DNA of 64,000 bases from Pseudobdellovibrionaceae bacterium (GCA_030158485.1 JAOASS010000004.1:62001-126000); one strand, 5' to 3'. Counted from the stretch's first letter, positions 35,974 to 44,554 are shown. Numbers and translations: made by a program. Notes: generated from the letters alone by a model not told the origin.

Positions 35974-37950
35974 TTAAAAATACCAGTAGCTGAAGACTCC
36001 AAAACTGTCACTTTTAAGACGAGTCCCCAATTGAAAAGACTTAAAAAATGACTTTCTATACTCAACCAGATAATCTTCGTATCTTCTACGATTTAATGGA
36101 TACTCTTGACCATAATAGACGAGTATTGAATCAAAATCACTAAATCGATGCAAGATTCCAACTTCAACTCCGGGGGCAAAGTAGTCTTTCGAATCTGTCA
36201 GCGAGTCACTGTATCTAAGGTTGGCCCTTAACATTGCCCAAAACATTGATCTATTATTTGAAGCGAATAAATTTTTTGTAAAACCGTACTTAGCTAAAGC
36301 ACCGTAAAGCAAGCACTGTCCATTCGAGCTGTCGCAGTACTTCGGCTTATTTTGAATTCCCAAATCAAATCCCCATGATGGCTTTGTTTCAAAAAAATTG
36401 ACGGGATTTAAATTGAGAACTTTAAATAAACTAAACTCTTCCAAGTATAATCGAGACTGTTGAGAGCGAAAGCTAAAATTAAAAAATTCAAGTTGAGAAT
36501 TACGCGGCAATCCCACTTGATAATCAAGTAAATCATGAAGTGCAAATCGATAATCGAGCAAAGCATAATTTTTTTCATCTCGATTTAAAAAAGAAACTCC
36601 TAAACGAGACGAGCCATGAGAATTGGCAGGCTGTTCATTCATCTCAATCGGCAAGTCTACTGGCTTCGAAATATAATTAATTTTAGCACGCTGGCTTAGT
36701 AAAAATTCTTTTTTCAAATAAAGAGTTTTGTTTTTTTCTAAGGTGATTTGTGGGTTTTTTAAGTCAAATAAATCAATCGCAGCATCTAAAAACAAAGATT
36801 TTTGTTCATCACTTAGATCAGTAAAAAAAACTTCTGATGCAGGATCTGCTTTTGCGTAGTCCGCAAATCTCTGTTTAACATGAGGCTCAAGACGGTGGGC
36901 TCTTTCTAAAAAAACCTGGCGAATACTAGGACGATAAGAAATATTTCCGACTAAACCAGGTTCGTAAAACAAAGCTTTTAATGAATCTGCAGGAATCACG
37001 TAGTAAAAAGGTACATTTTCAATTAAATGTAATCTAGGCGCCGCCGCTTCAAGTAAAGTGAGCATATGGAATGCGCAGTTTTGAGTAAAAAAATAGTATG
37101 TGTAGTAATGAGATCCCACTTCCCAAAGATGAAGAGTCAACATTTCAACTTCATCCGGTGTCAAATTTAAATCATAAGACCATAAATCACGCGATTCAAA
37201 ATCATTATACTCTCGGACTTTATAGTAATAAGGAACGTTGGACCAAGATCCTTTAAAACCCCCGACTAAACCCAATACTGCATATAAAAAGCCATTTGAA
37301 GTTGTTACGTTCGCAGCATACCCGACTCCGTAATCAAGAAGTTCTTGCTTATTTAAGCCACCATTTTCTTTTCGATTCATTCGAAAAAAAGTATGCCCAA
37401 AAGCAGATCCAGGACTGTCTGAATAGTAGGATGAAAAAACATAACTAACTGACTGAACAGAAAGGGCTTCCAAGTATATTTTTTGAAAAACACAATTAAC
37501 ATCTGGCAATTGAGACCAATAATCACGGGCTTCTGGTAATTCCTTTTTTAAAAATTTTAACCGTGCAGGAAATAAGCAAATCGGGTGCTGACTATGATCC
37601 ACTATTTTATTTGCTACTTTTTTCAATTGAGCCGTCGGCGCATCAATCATTTTTTCATATGTAGCTGCCGGCAAAGTAAAAGCTTGCAAAGTCGCTTCAA
37701 TTTCTGTCAATTGATTTAATATTTCTAAATTTGATAGTTGAAATTTTAGATCTGTTACTTGTGTCGACTTAAGGCCGATGACATTGGGTTCAATGTGCAT
37801 TAACTTTTTCCAAGCTCTTGATTCGGATATTTGCTTTAAATTAGCTAAATCGAGGACTTGCCTAAGACCTGAATTTTCAGCCTGAGCTTTTTGAATTGAA
37901 GAAGTTAAAACCAATACCAGCGGAAAAAGAAAAGTCCCAAAATTTTTCAT
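35974..37950 (-). CDS. DUF4105/Lnb-type outer-envelope protein
   Basis: 658 residues with a signal peptide (NFGTFLFPLVLVLTSSIQKA). The central domain contains SVSYVFSSYYSDSPGSAFGH, TFFRMNRK, GYAANV and HYYTYYFFTQNCAFHMLTLL, the pattern of the Lnb N-terminal periplasmic domain (DUF4105, cysteine/histidine-containing, papain-like in outline: His in FGHTF, Cys in QNCAFH). The C-terminal ~250 residues have beta-strand and aromatic patterning that suggests an outer-membrane barrel. Peptidase or lipoprotein N-acylation activity (as for Lnb) is an inference. The start codon lies in a hairpin. Confidence 0.8.
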   Translation of the reverse strand: MKNFGTFLFPLVLVLTSSIQKAQAENSGLRQVLDLANLKQISESRAWKKLMHIEPNVIGLKSTQVTDLKFQLSNLEILNQLTEIEATLQAFTLPAATYEKMIDAPTAQLKKVANKIVDHSQHPICLFPARLKFLKKELPEARDYWSQLPDVNCVFQKIYLEALSVQSVSYVFSSYYSDSPGSAFGHTFFRMNRKENGGLNKQELLDYGVGYAANVTTSNGFLYAVLGLVGGFKGSWSNVPYYYKVREYNDFESRDLWSYDLNLTPDEVEMLTLHLWEVGSHYYTYYFFTQNCAFHMLTLLEAAAPRLHLIENVPFYYVIPADSLKALFYEPGLVGNISYRPSIRQVFLERAHRLEPHVKQRFADYAKADPASEVFFTDLSDEQKSLFLDAAIDLFDLKNPQITLEKNKTLYLKKEFLLSQRAKINYISKPVDLPIEMNEQPANSHGSSRLGVSFLNRDEKNYALLDYRFALHDLLDYQVGLPRNSQLEFFNFSFRSQQSRLYLEEFSLFKVLNLNPVNFFETKPSWGFDLGIQNKPKYCDSSNGQCLLYGALAKYGFTKNLFASNNRSMFWAMLRANLRYSDSLTDSKDYFAPGVEVGILHRFSDFDSILVYYGQEYPLNRRRYEDYLVEYRKSFFKSFQLGTRLKSDSFGVFSYWYF

Positions 37951-37960
37951 TTTGGGACTT
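37932..37960 (-). promoter_or_regulatory. Hairpin enclosing the Lnb-like start codon
   Basis: 11-bp perfect arms 37932-37942 and 37950-37960 around a 7-nt loop. On the mRNA the AUG (37950-37948) begins at the edge of the stem and no Shine-Dalgarno is apparent, so initiation may be controlled by opening this structure. Confidence 0.5.
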
Positions 37961-38013
37961 TATTCTAAAAAGTTTATTTCTGCAACTTTACATGAAGCAG
38001 AAACAAATAGAAA

Positions 38014-38520
38014 TTAACCTAAAAGGTTACATTCTTTTGAAATTTCAGGATTACTTTTGATAACTGAAATCACGCTGTCAGTTACTTCATTAACTTCAAC
38101 GTCGCCTGCAAAAATTGTTGAATAGTTTGCTTTTAACTCCTGACCAATCTGAGCAGAAGACTGTCCGCAACCCATAAAGCTTCCAAGAGCAGCTATTGTT
38201 TCGCCATTTCCACGCGCGATATCACCTTGAACTTGTGAACGGTTCACCATGATAAACTGATCCATTCGGCCTGCAAATTCAGCCGTTGGGCTGTCAACGC
38301 AATTCAAAGTTCCAGCAGAAATACCAAACATTTGATTGTAAAATGTTGAATTTGTAGTCGCAGCAAAAATTTGTCCGCCGCTCTTACCCACAACGACAGA
38401 TCCTAAACCACAGCCTGCTAAACCATAGGCACGGCTAAAAGCTTGTGATTTTTCTGACTTTTTCTGAGCAAATGAAAATGATGTTACTAATGTCAATAAA
38501 ACAATTAAAATCTTATTCAT
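38014..38520 (-). CDS. DUF3015 secreted protein
   Basis: 168 residues with a signal peptide (MNKILIVLLTLVTSFSFA). The mature part follows the DUF3015 plan: YGLAGCGLGSVV, then IFAATTNSTFYNQMFGISAG and a C-terminal GNGETIAALGSFMGCG with LKANYSTIFAGD. Four conserved Cys suggest disulfides in the periplasm. The function of the family is not known. Downstream paralog of the gene at 38534. Confidence 0.85.
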   Translation of the reverse strand: MNKILIVLLTLVTSFSFAQKKSEKSQAFSRAYGLAGCGLGSVVVGKSGGQIFAATTNSTFYNQMFGISAGTLNCVDSPTAEFAGRMDQFIMVNRSQVQGDIARGNGETIAALGSFMGCGQSSAQIGQELKANYSTIFAGDVEVNEVTDSVISVIKSNPEISKECNLLG

Positions 38521-38533
38521 GATAGTTTCCTTT

Positions 38534-38989
38534 TTAACCTAATGTGTTACAAGTTTGTTGAGCAGAAGTATGCATCTTAATAGCTTCTAAAATCTCTTGA
38601 GCAGACTCTTGACCGAAAATAGCATTGTAGTTGGTTTTAACTTCTGAATGGAATAAACCTGAATTTTGACAACCCAAAAGAGTGCTCAATCCACTTAGAG
38701 TTTCACCATTACCACGAGCAGCGTCAGATTTTAAAGAGACTTTGTTGATCTCAATATAATCTAATTTTGCTGAAGAACTGTTTTCTTCGTAGCACCCTGA
38801 CGTTCCAGAAGTGATCGCAGACGTCTGAGGTGATACAAAGTTATTCAAAGTCGCAGCTACGATTTGAATTTTTCCTGGCTGATCCTTGAAAACAAGGGCG
38901 CCGACTCCGCATCCTGCCATTCCGTAGTGAGCAGCATAACCGTTGCTCAAAGCTAAAAGCGTTATAATACAGCTTAATTTTTTAAACAC
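38534..38989 (-). CDS. Second DUF3015 secreted protein
   Basis: 151 residues from GTG 38989, taken because GGAGG lies 5 nt upstream and a signal peptide follows at once (VFKKLSCIITLLALSNGYAA). YGMAGCGVGALVF, VAATLNNFVSPQTSAITSGT and GNGETLSGLSTLLGCQ align with the neighbour gene, so the two are tandem duplicates that diverged. Gap of 13 nt to the next gene: one operon. Confidence 0.82.
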   Translation of the reverse strand: MFKKLSCIITLLALSNGYAAHYGMAGCGVGALVFKDQPGKIQIVAATLNNFVSPQTSAITSGTSGCYEENSSSAKLDYIEINKVSLKSDAARGNGETLSGLSTLLGCQNSGLFHSEVKTNYNAIFGQESAQEILEAIKMHTSAQQTCNTLG

Positions 38990-39148
38990 AAAAACCTCCA
39001 ATTTGTTTTGTTTTTTAAAGTTGTCATAGCGCATAGTCGCGTGTCCACAAAAATTTAATTAAATTTACATCCTAATTCTTAACAATAGTTTGATATTTTT
39101 TAAGACTTTCTGTTTAATACTCGAATAATGAAACCAAGGAGCTTTTCA

Positions 39149-39409
39149 ATGAAACAACTCTTAGCCACTACTTTGATGCTCGCTCTTTGCGCAACATCTC
39201 TGGCTGCTGAAGAAAAAACTTCTCAATCTAAAGACAAGGCTTCGATAATAAACAGTGATGATTTCAGATGTGAACGTTTAACAGGCGTTAGTTTAGCTGA
39301 TTTTAAATCAAAACTAGTTGAAAATTGTAACTTGAATAAACCTTTTTCCTCTTCATTAAGTCGTGTTTTAAATGAAGACAACTATTTCTACTGTTGCCAA
39401 AAACGCTAA
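39149..39409 (+). CDS. Small secreted Cys-containing protein
   Basis: 86 residues starting at ATG 39149 (AAGGAG with ideal spacing); an earlier ATG at 39128 has no site. Signal peptide MKQLLATTLMLALCATSLAA, then a mature part of about 66 residues with four Cys, two adjacent near the end (FRCERL, ENCNL, YCCQKR). Unknown family. Followed by the lipoprotein hydrolase 24 nt downstream. Confidence 0.6.
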   Translation: MKQLLATTLMLALCATSLAAEEKTSQSKDKASIINSDDFRCERLTGVSLADFKSKLVENCNLNKPFSSSLSRVLNEDNYFYCCQKR

Positions 39410-39433
39410 AAACTTAGACGATAAGCCCTGATT

Positions 39434-40357
39434 TTGAACAGCTTTTTTGGCTTTCCCAGTTTGAAGACTTTTTTTTCACTTATTCTTATCAGCTCTCTCG
39501 GTCTGACTGGATGTAATCATTTACTCTATCCTGCGGATCGCGAAGCTTTCGTGAAAAAAGAGCTGATTGTTCCCGAACCAATCGAACTCATGATTCCCAT
39601 TGCAGACGACAAAGCCGAGCCCTACCTTCACGCTTGGCTTTTCAAATCAAAATCACAAAAACCAAAAGCCCTGATTATCCACTTTCACGGGAATGGACAA
39701 AATCTAACGACCCATTTTATGTTTTTCCGGTGGCTCATTGATTACAATTATGACTACTTAATTTTTGACTACAGAGGCTACGGCTTAAGCTCTGACAAAA
39801 AAGCTTCCCAAGAAAAAACCATCCAAGACGGCCTTGCCGTTTTTCATCATATCGAAAAGCATTTTAAAAATGTACCCGTTATCGCAATTGGACAAAGCTT
39901 AGGAGGCAATGTTTTAGCTCGAACTTTGCAAGAAATGAATCAACAGAAAAAAAAACTTCCCGTAATGGCTGTTTTTGACTCGACATTTTTATCTTATAAA
40001 AACGCAGGATCGTCGGTTTTAAGTCAACGTTGGTTTCTTTACCCTTTGAAACCATTAGCTTATATTTTAATTGACGACACTTGGAGCGCCAAAAAAGAAG
40101 TTGATCAAAGTCCACCTCTACCGGCCCTCTTTTTCCACGGAACAAAAGATCCTATTATAAAATACCACCTTGGCACTGACGCTTATAATCGATGGCCAGG
40201 ACCAAAACACTTTATGGCTCAAGACGGGGGCTTTCATACATCAGCGTTCGGAGATAAGAACTTCATTCATAATCGTCCCCTCATTTTATCTTGTTTTGAC
40301 TCAGTTCTTAAAATCAAGGGGGCGTTTGAAAATTGTCTTTCTCTTCGTAATGAATAA
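39434..40357 (+). CDS. Lipoprotein alpha/beta hydrolase
   Basis: 307 residues; signal peptide with lipobox (GLTGC, Cys at about 27). LIIHFHGNGQNLTTHF is the oxyanion region, FDYRGYGLSSDKKA the strand-4 turn, and AIGQSLGGNVLARTL the nucleophile elbow with Ser. Acidic residue in FHGTKDPIIK and His in GGFHTSAFGD complete the triad. The start is TTG 39434. Resembles BEM46-like serine hydrolases; substrate unknown, probably envelope lipids or esters. Confidence 0.85.
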   Translation: MNSFFGFPSLKTFFSLILISSLGLTGCNHLLYPADREAFVKKELIVPEPIELMIPIADDKAEPYLHAWLFKSKSQKPKALIIHFHGNGQNLTTHFMFFRWLIDYNYDYLIFDYRGYGLSSDKKASQEKTIQDGLAVFHHIEKHFKNVPVIAIGQSLGGNVLARTLQEMNQQKKKLPVMAVFDSTFLSYKNAGSSVLSQRWFLYPLKPLAYILIDDTWSAKKEVDQSPPLPALFFHGTKDPIIKYHLGTDAYNRWPGPKHFMAQDGGFHTSAFGDKNFIHNRPLILSCFDSVLKIKGAFENCLSLRNE

Positions 40358-40376
40358 ACCAGCCCCCTGTTATCTA

Positions 40377-41000
40377 TTAATGTGTGACTCTTTCGTCTCT
40401 TGGCACATTACTTTTTAGCATAAGATTTTCAATTTTATTTTCTCTGACCGTTTTAAGCGCAATGGCCCAGGTCACAAGTTGATCCAGCATTGTATGCGTT
40501 GATTTTACATGATGCTCTGATGCTTTAAGCGAATTCCCATTTTCAAAATCATGAAAAAGGGAAAATGTAACTTGCGTTCGAACATCTGCTATTTGCAGTT
40601 CGGCCATAATTTGGCGAAGCTGCTCAACGGCTCGAATACCATGACCACTACCGAAGCTTACAAAACCCGCGGCTTTGTTATTCCATTCTTTATAAAGGAA
40701 ATCGATAGCATTTTTAAGAGCACCAGAGGGGCCATGATTATACTCTGGCGTCACAAAGACAAAAGCATCAAGAGATTCAATTTTAGCAGCCCATATTTTG
40801 GTATGCAGTTTTTCATACTGTCCCATCGCAGGAGGAATTGGTTCATCTAATAAGGGTAGTTTAAAGTCCGTTATGTCGATAAGCTCGTAGTTTGCATCTT
40901 GTCGAGTTTTCGCTACTTTAAAAGCCCATTCCGCAATAGACTGAGTATGACGACCTGGACGAGTACTTCCAATAATAAAGCCGACTTTAATCATAATCAA
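40377..41000 (-). CDS. NADPH-dependent FMN reductase family
   Basis: 207 residues with the flavodoxin-like fold of this family: VGFIIGSTRPGRHTQSIAEW (FMN phosphate loop), VFVTPEYNHGPSGALKNAID (substrate/FMN side) and AGFVSFGSGHGIRAVEQLRQ. Members reduce flavins, quinones or azo compounds and some act in arsenic metabolism (ArsH), but ArsH-specific sequence is not obvious here. It sits between the lipoprotein hydrolase and the arsenosugar genes, on the opposite strand. Confidence 0.85.
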   Translation of the reverse strand: MIMIKVGFIIGSTRPGRHTQSIAEWAFKVAKTRQDANYELIDITDFKLPLLDEPIPPAMGQYEKLHTKIWAAKIESLDAFVFVTPEYNHGPSGALKNAIDFLYKEWNNKAAGFVSFGSGHGIRAVEQLRQIMAELQIADVRTQVTFSLFHDFENGNSLKASEHHVKSTHTMLDQLVTWAIALKTVRENKIENLMLKSNVPRDERVTH

Positions 41001-41294
41001 AACCCCCCTTTTTAAGAAAACATTAAATCAACGGTATTTCCGAATTAAATCTTTGAAAGTTTCGTGCCACATTAAATTGAATCAAATGCCTGTGAACCAT
41101 CATTTTAATGATTTTAATAACCAATATACCCACTTCCACTTAATAAAAGAAAAGTCGCTCATTTTGACTCAAGTCAATTTGCCCCTCGATACAAACAAAA
41201 TAGGCCCAGCTCTAAACGTTGCTAAAAAACATTTCTTCTTGCTTATAAATTCACTATTGATGATTCTTTATACACACAAATAAAGGATCTCAAC
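41001..41294. other. Intergenic promoter region of the arsenosugar operon
   Basis: About 294 bp between divergent genes, very AT-rich. A 76-codon open frame (41053-41283) has no ribosome site and odd composition and is not accepted as a gene. No ArsR-type palindrome like that at 49302 is visible. Confidence 0.4.
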
Positions 41295-41945
41295 TTGAAA
41301 GCTCAGTTCGACATTAAAAGAATCTCAATTCTCGCCGCTTTAGCGATTCCTCTGAATCAAAAAAGTGATTGGAATGAAATATCATTTGATAAGATTCGTC
41401 CGAATCAAGTGACTTATTCAGCAGCAGGCATCCAAGTCGAAGTAAAAAATTCCGCTAGCCCGCTTGTTTTTAAATTAAAAGAATCACAATTCGTAAATGG
41501 ATTTGAAGCCCAATTAAAGTTTCAAGGTGATCTCAAACTCAGTTCGTCAAACTCTGAAATTGCAGAAGACTCGATTTTTCGACTAGGACTTGTTGTTCAG
41601 GGAAAAAAAGTTTTAGCTGGAGCCAAAAAGTTTTTTGCTCCGAATTGGATCAAGCAACTCTTCGCGTTAACGCCTGAAAATAAAGGTTTAGATAAAATTT
41701 ATTTTTTTAATATTGGCCACAGCCGTAATATTTTGGGCCAATCACGCACTCACCCAAAAAGCGATCTTATGTTTGAAGAAATTGTGGCTCTCAAAAAAAC
41801 GAATGAAACGGCTTTAAAAGTCACAAAAACTTTTGATCAGCCTTTAAATATCGCTGCTTTATGGCTCAGCCTAGATGGGGACGACACTGAATCAGAATAT
41901 ACAACAAGTATTGAAAAGATTATTTTGCAGACTCACTCACCTTAA
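41295..41945 (+). CDS. Unknown protein, first gene of the arsenosugar operon
   Basis: 216 residues from TTG 41295 (AAAGGATCTCAAC upstream). SDWNEISFDKIRPNQVTYSA and VEVKNSASPLVFKLKESQFV give a beta-rich, probably jelly-roll-like fold with GFEAQLKFQGDL, FRLGLVVQGKKV and KIYFFNIGHSRNILGQS. There may be distant likeness to DUF3047-type proteins; I would not rely on it. No clear signal peptide. It is 11 nt upstream of the AhpD-like gene, so function in arsenical metabolism is inferred by operon only. Confidence 0.65.
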   Translation: MKAQFDIKRISILAALAIPLNQKSDWNEISFDKIRPNQVTYSAAGIQVEVKNSASPLVFKLKESQFVNGFEAQLKFQGDLKLSSSNSEIAEDSIFRLGLVVQGKKVLAGAKKFFAPNWIKQLFALTPENKGLDKIYFFNIGHSRNILGQSRTHPKSDLMFEEIVALKKTNETALKVTKTFDQPLNIAALWLSLDGDDTESEYTTSIEKIILQTHSP

Positions 41946-41956
41946 AAAGGATTTTT

Positions 41957-42292
41957 ATGTCAGACGCTTATTATAACCCCGACGACCTCGCAAAATTTAA
42001 AGAAATTGGAACTTTTGCTCCGGATTTAGCGCAAAAGTTTTTTTCATATTATGGCGACGTCTTCAAAGATGGGGCCCTCAGTGCCCGTGAAAAGTCATTA
42101 ATTGCTTTAGCTGTTTCCCATGCCGTTCAGTGCCCCTACTGTATCGATGCCTATACTGTTGATGGTCTTGAGAAAGGGATTAGCGAAAAGCAGATGATGG
42201 AAGCTGTGCATGTAGCAGCAGCTATCCGTGGTGGCGCTACGCTCATACACAGCGTTCAAATGATGAATAAATCTAAAAAGTTAGGAATGTAA
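41957..42292 (+). CDS. AhpD-like protein of arsenosugar biosynthesis
   Basis: 111 residues of the carboxymuconolactone decarboxylase/AhpD fold. The redox pair is CPYC in AVSHAVQCPYCIDAYTVDGL (about 54-57), with KQMMEAVHVAAAIRGGATLI following. This is the arsenosugar biosynthesis-associated peroxidase-like subfamily, normally encoded next to arsS as here. Start ATG has AAAAAGGATTT. The stop is directly followed by the arsS ATG. Confidence 0.88.
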   Translation: MSDAYYNPDDLAKFKEIGTFAPDLAQKFFSYYGDVFKDGALSAREKSLIALAVSHAVQCPYCIDAYTVDGLEKGISEKQMMEAVHVAAAIRGGATLIHSVQMMNKSKKLGM

Positions 42293-43351
42293 ATGGAAAT
42301 AACTCGATCTCTTAAATTCAGAAAAAGTGATCTGACAACAGGTGATAACCAGATCAATCAGTTGACGCATTTCAGTTCACGTATTGAAAATCTACCCTCT
42401 TTTCAAGACAAAATGAAAGCGGCTACTCTTTTCCCGCTGCAGCCATCGAAACTAGAAATTTTCCAAGTTAATATGGGAAAAATGTGCAATCAAACTTGCA
42501 AACATTGCCATGTCGACGCCGGCCCAGACCGTAAAGAAATTATGACTCGGCAAACAATGGAAAAAATAATCACTATTCTAGAAAGTTCAACGGCACACAC
42601 TGTTGATTTAACTGGTGGCGCTCCCGAAATGAATCCACATTTCAGATGGTTCGTTGAAGAACTTTCAAGACTTGGAAAAAAGATAATTGTCAGATGCAAT
42701 CTGACAATTATCTTAGCAAATAAAAGTTATCATGATTTACCTCTCTTTTTTAAAATGCACGGTGTTCATGTTGTTTCTTCTCTACCTTATTACGACAAAG
42801 ATAAAACAGACCGACAAAGAGGCGACGGCGTTTTCCAAGATTCCATCAAAGCTCTTCAAATGCTGAATGAAATTGGCTATGGTAAAATAAATTCAGGATT
42901 TAAACTCGATTTAGTTTACAATCCAGCAGGTGCCTTTCTTCCTGGTTCCCAAGCTGCGTTAGAAAAAGACTTTAAAATTGAACTTAAAAGACTTTTTAAT
43001 ATTGAATTTAACTCTTTATTTGCGATCACAAATATGCCGATATCTCGTTATTTGGATTACCTCATTCAAAGCGGTAATTACGAAGCTTATATGGAAAAAC
43101 TCGTTAATGCATTTAATCCAACAGCTGCCGCAGGCGTTATGTGTCGAAATACGGTTTCAGTCAGTTGGGATGGATTCTTATATGACTGTGATTTCAACCA
43201 AATGTTAGAGCTTAAAGTTGATAGTCAAAATAACACTCATCTTGATCAATATGACGAAGCGATGTTGCAAAAGCGAAATATTGTCCTCAATCAACATTGC
43301 TTTGGCTGCACAGCGGGCGCAGGCTCAAGCTGCGGAGGAACAACATCATAG
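42293..43351 (+). CDS. arsS: Radical SAM protein ArsS (arsenosugar biosynthesis)
   Basis: 352 residues. Radical SAM cluster motif CNQTCKHCHVDAGPDRKE (CxxxCxxC, about C63/C67/C70), HTVDLTGGAPEMNPHFRW and VRCNLTIIL, all typical of ArsS. The C-terminal SPASM-like Cys are in GVMCRNTVSVSWDG, LYDCDFNQ and HCFGCTAGAGSSCGG. ArsS is thought to transfer the 5'-deoxyadenosyl group to dimethylarsinous acid. It abuts the AhpD-like gene (0 nt) and overlaps the glycosyltransferase by the ATAG junction. Contains a perfect 15-bp inverted repeat in its coding sequence. Confidence 0.93.
   Translation: MEITRSLKFRKSDLTTGDNQINQLTHFSSRIENLPSFQDKMKAATLFPLQPSKLEIFQVNMGKMCNQTCKHCHVDAGPDRKEIMTRQTMEKIITILESSTAHTVDLTGGAPEMNPHFRWFVEELSRLGKKIIVRCNLTIILANKSYHDLPLFFKMHGVHVVSSLPYYDKDKTDRQRGDGVFQDSIKALQMLNEIGYGKINSGFKLDLVYNPAGAFLPGSQAALEKDFKIELKRLFNIEFNSLFAITNMPISRYLDYLIQSGNYEAYMEKLVNAFNPTAAAGVMCRNTVSVSWDGFLYDCDFNQMLELKVDSQNNTHLDQYDEAMLQKRNIVLNQHCFGCTAGAGSSCGGTTS
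42680..42714. repeat. Perfect 15-bp inverted repeat inside arsS
   Basis: Arms 42680-42694 and 42700-42714, loop TGCAA. No T tract follows, so not a standard terminator. It covers the codons of the conserved VRCNLT motif. Confidence 0.75.
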
Positions 43352-44007
43352 ATCAAAAAACTATTTTACTTAGCGTTGTCATACCCACGACTCAAGAAAC
43401 AGAAACTACTTTATTCGAGGAAGCGCTTCGATCACTTTCCGAAATTCCGAATTTGGAAATTATCTGTATTGACCAAAAAGAAGCATCGACTCGCGCAAAG
43501 AGATTAAACTTAGGTTTTTCCCGAGCAAAAGGAACCATGATTCTTTTTCATCACCCAAGAAGCTTGATCCAGAAAAAAGGCCTCGAACATTTAATCAAAA
43601 TTCATGATCAAAAATTTTGGGGAGGATTTCATCACCAATTTGACTATCATCACCCACTTCTTCGTTTTACCAGTTGGTATTCAAATTCAATCCGTGGGCG
43701 CATAAGAGGAATTCTTTACTTAGATCACTGTATTTTTTTTCACCGCTCACTTTGGACAAGCGATCTTCCCGATGTGGAAATATTTGAAGATACGATTTTA
43801 AGTAAAAATCTATTGTCTCACTCTAAGCCTTTGATTCTACCTTACACCTCGACAACTTCAGCTATCAGATTCATAAAAAAAGGAGTTTTTTTTCAAGCTT
43901 TAATAAATCAACTCACTAAAGTTTTTTTCTACATCGGAATATCCCACCACAAAATTAACAAAATATACGAAAGTGGATTAAATCTGAATACGAAAGTAAA
44001 ATCCTAG
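43348..44007 (+). CDS. Glycosyltransferase of the arsenosugar cluster (TIGR04283-like, apparent ATA start)
   Basis: About 219 residues. The GT2-like N-terminus begins LSVVIPTTQETETTLFEEAL, then LEIICIDQKEASTRAKRLNL and GTMILFHHPRSLIQKKGLEH (acidic DxD replaced by HHP in this subfamily). GGFHHQFDYHHPLLRFTSWY and DHCIFFHRSLW follow. Such short glycosyltransferases co-occur with arsS and are thought to add the sugar. The start is uncertain. GGAGG at 43334 lies 9 nt from ATA 43348 (6 nt from an ATC); the only upstream canonical candidate is TTG 43297, 55 nt inside arsS. ATA overlaps the arsS stop as ATAG. Confidence 0.8.
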   Translation: MDQKTILLSVVIPTTQETETTLFEEALRSLSEIPNLEIICIDQKEASTRAKRLNLGFSRAKGTMILFHHPRSLIQKKGLEHLIKIHDQKFWGGFHHQFDYHHPLLRFTSWYSNSIRGRIRGILYLDHCIFFHRSLWTSDLPDVEIFEDTILSKNLLSHSKPLILPYTSTTSAIRFIKKGVFFQALINQLTKVFFYIGISHHKINKIYESGLNLNTKVKS

Positions 44008-44033
44008 AAAAGCCCAAGCCGAATCTGTTCCCA

Positions 44034-44447
44034 CTATGATTCAGCGACTAGTTTTTGTAACTTAGTTTTGATTTCATCGCGAATTTTTCTAAATGATTGA
44101 AGCTGATCTTCATCCGTTAATCCCGATACAGCCGGATCGTGAAGGGGCCAATGAAGTTTTTTGATGGGCTTAAAGTTTACTATCGGACAAACTTCTTCAG
44201 CGCAAAGAGTGATCAGTAAATCCAAATTTTCGCGAAAATCAAATGCCAACTGGTCCCAAGATTTCGATGAATGGCTCATAATATTGATATCAATTTCAGA
44301 AAGTACCTTTATCGCCATAGGATGAACAAAGCGTGGCTCAGAACCTGCGCTTTGAATTTCAAAATGCGATGGAAATAAAGATCTTGCAAGGCCTTCTGCC
44401 ATTTGGCTTCTTGCTGAATTTGCGACGCACATAAATAAAATTTTCAT
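44034..44447 (-). CDS. arsC: Arsenate reductase (thioredoxin-coupled, LMW-PTP fold)
   Basis: 137 residues. P-loop MCVANSARSQMAEG with catalytic C7 and R13, and the redox pair in LLITLCAEEVCPIV (about C82 and C87). The acid DPAVSGL (Asp) comes near the end of the fold. It reduces arsenate to arsenite with thioredoxin. Convergent with the arsenosugar operon, divergent from arsM (107-bp gap). Confidence 0.93.
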   Translation of the reverse strand: MKILFMCVANSARSQMAEGLARSLFPSHFEIQSAGSEPRFVHPMAIKVLSEIDINIMSHSSKSWDQLAFDFRENLDLLITLCAEEVCPIVNFKPIKKLHWPLHDPAVSGLTDEDQLQSFRKIRDEIKTKLQKLVAES

Positions 44448-44554
44448 CTGCCTATCAAGCTACGAAAAAACTTTATTGTCTAGCAACAAATAACTAGTCA
44501 TTAAAAAAACTCTCTGACAAAATATTCCAAACTTGAACAAGAAGAGGGTCAGAA

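Noticed and set aside
41053-41283. 76-codon frame upstream of the arsenosugar operon
   Set aside because: No ribosome binding site, no family pattern, very AT-rich promoter-like DNA.
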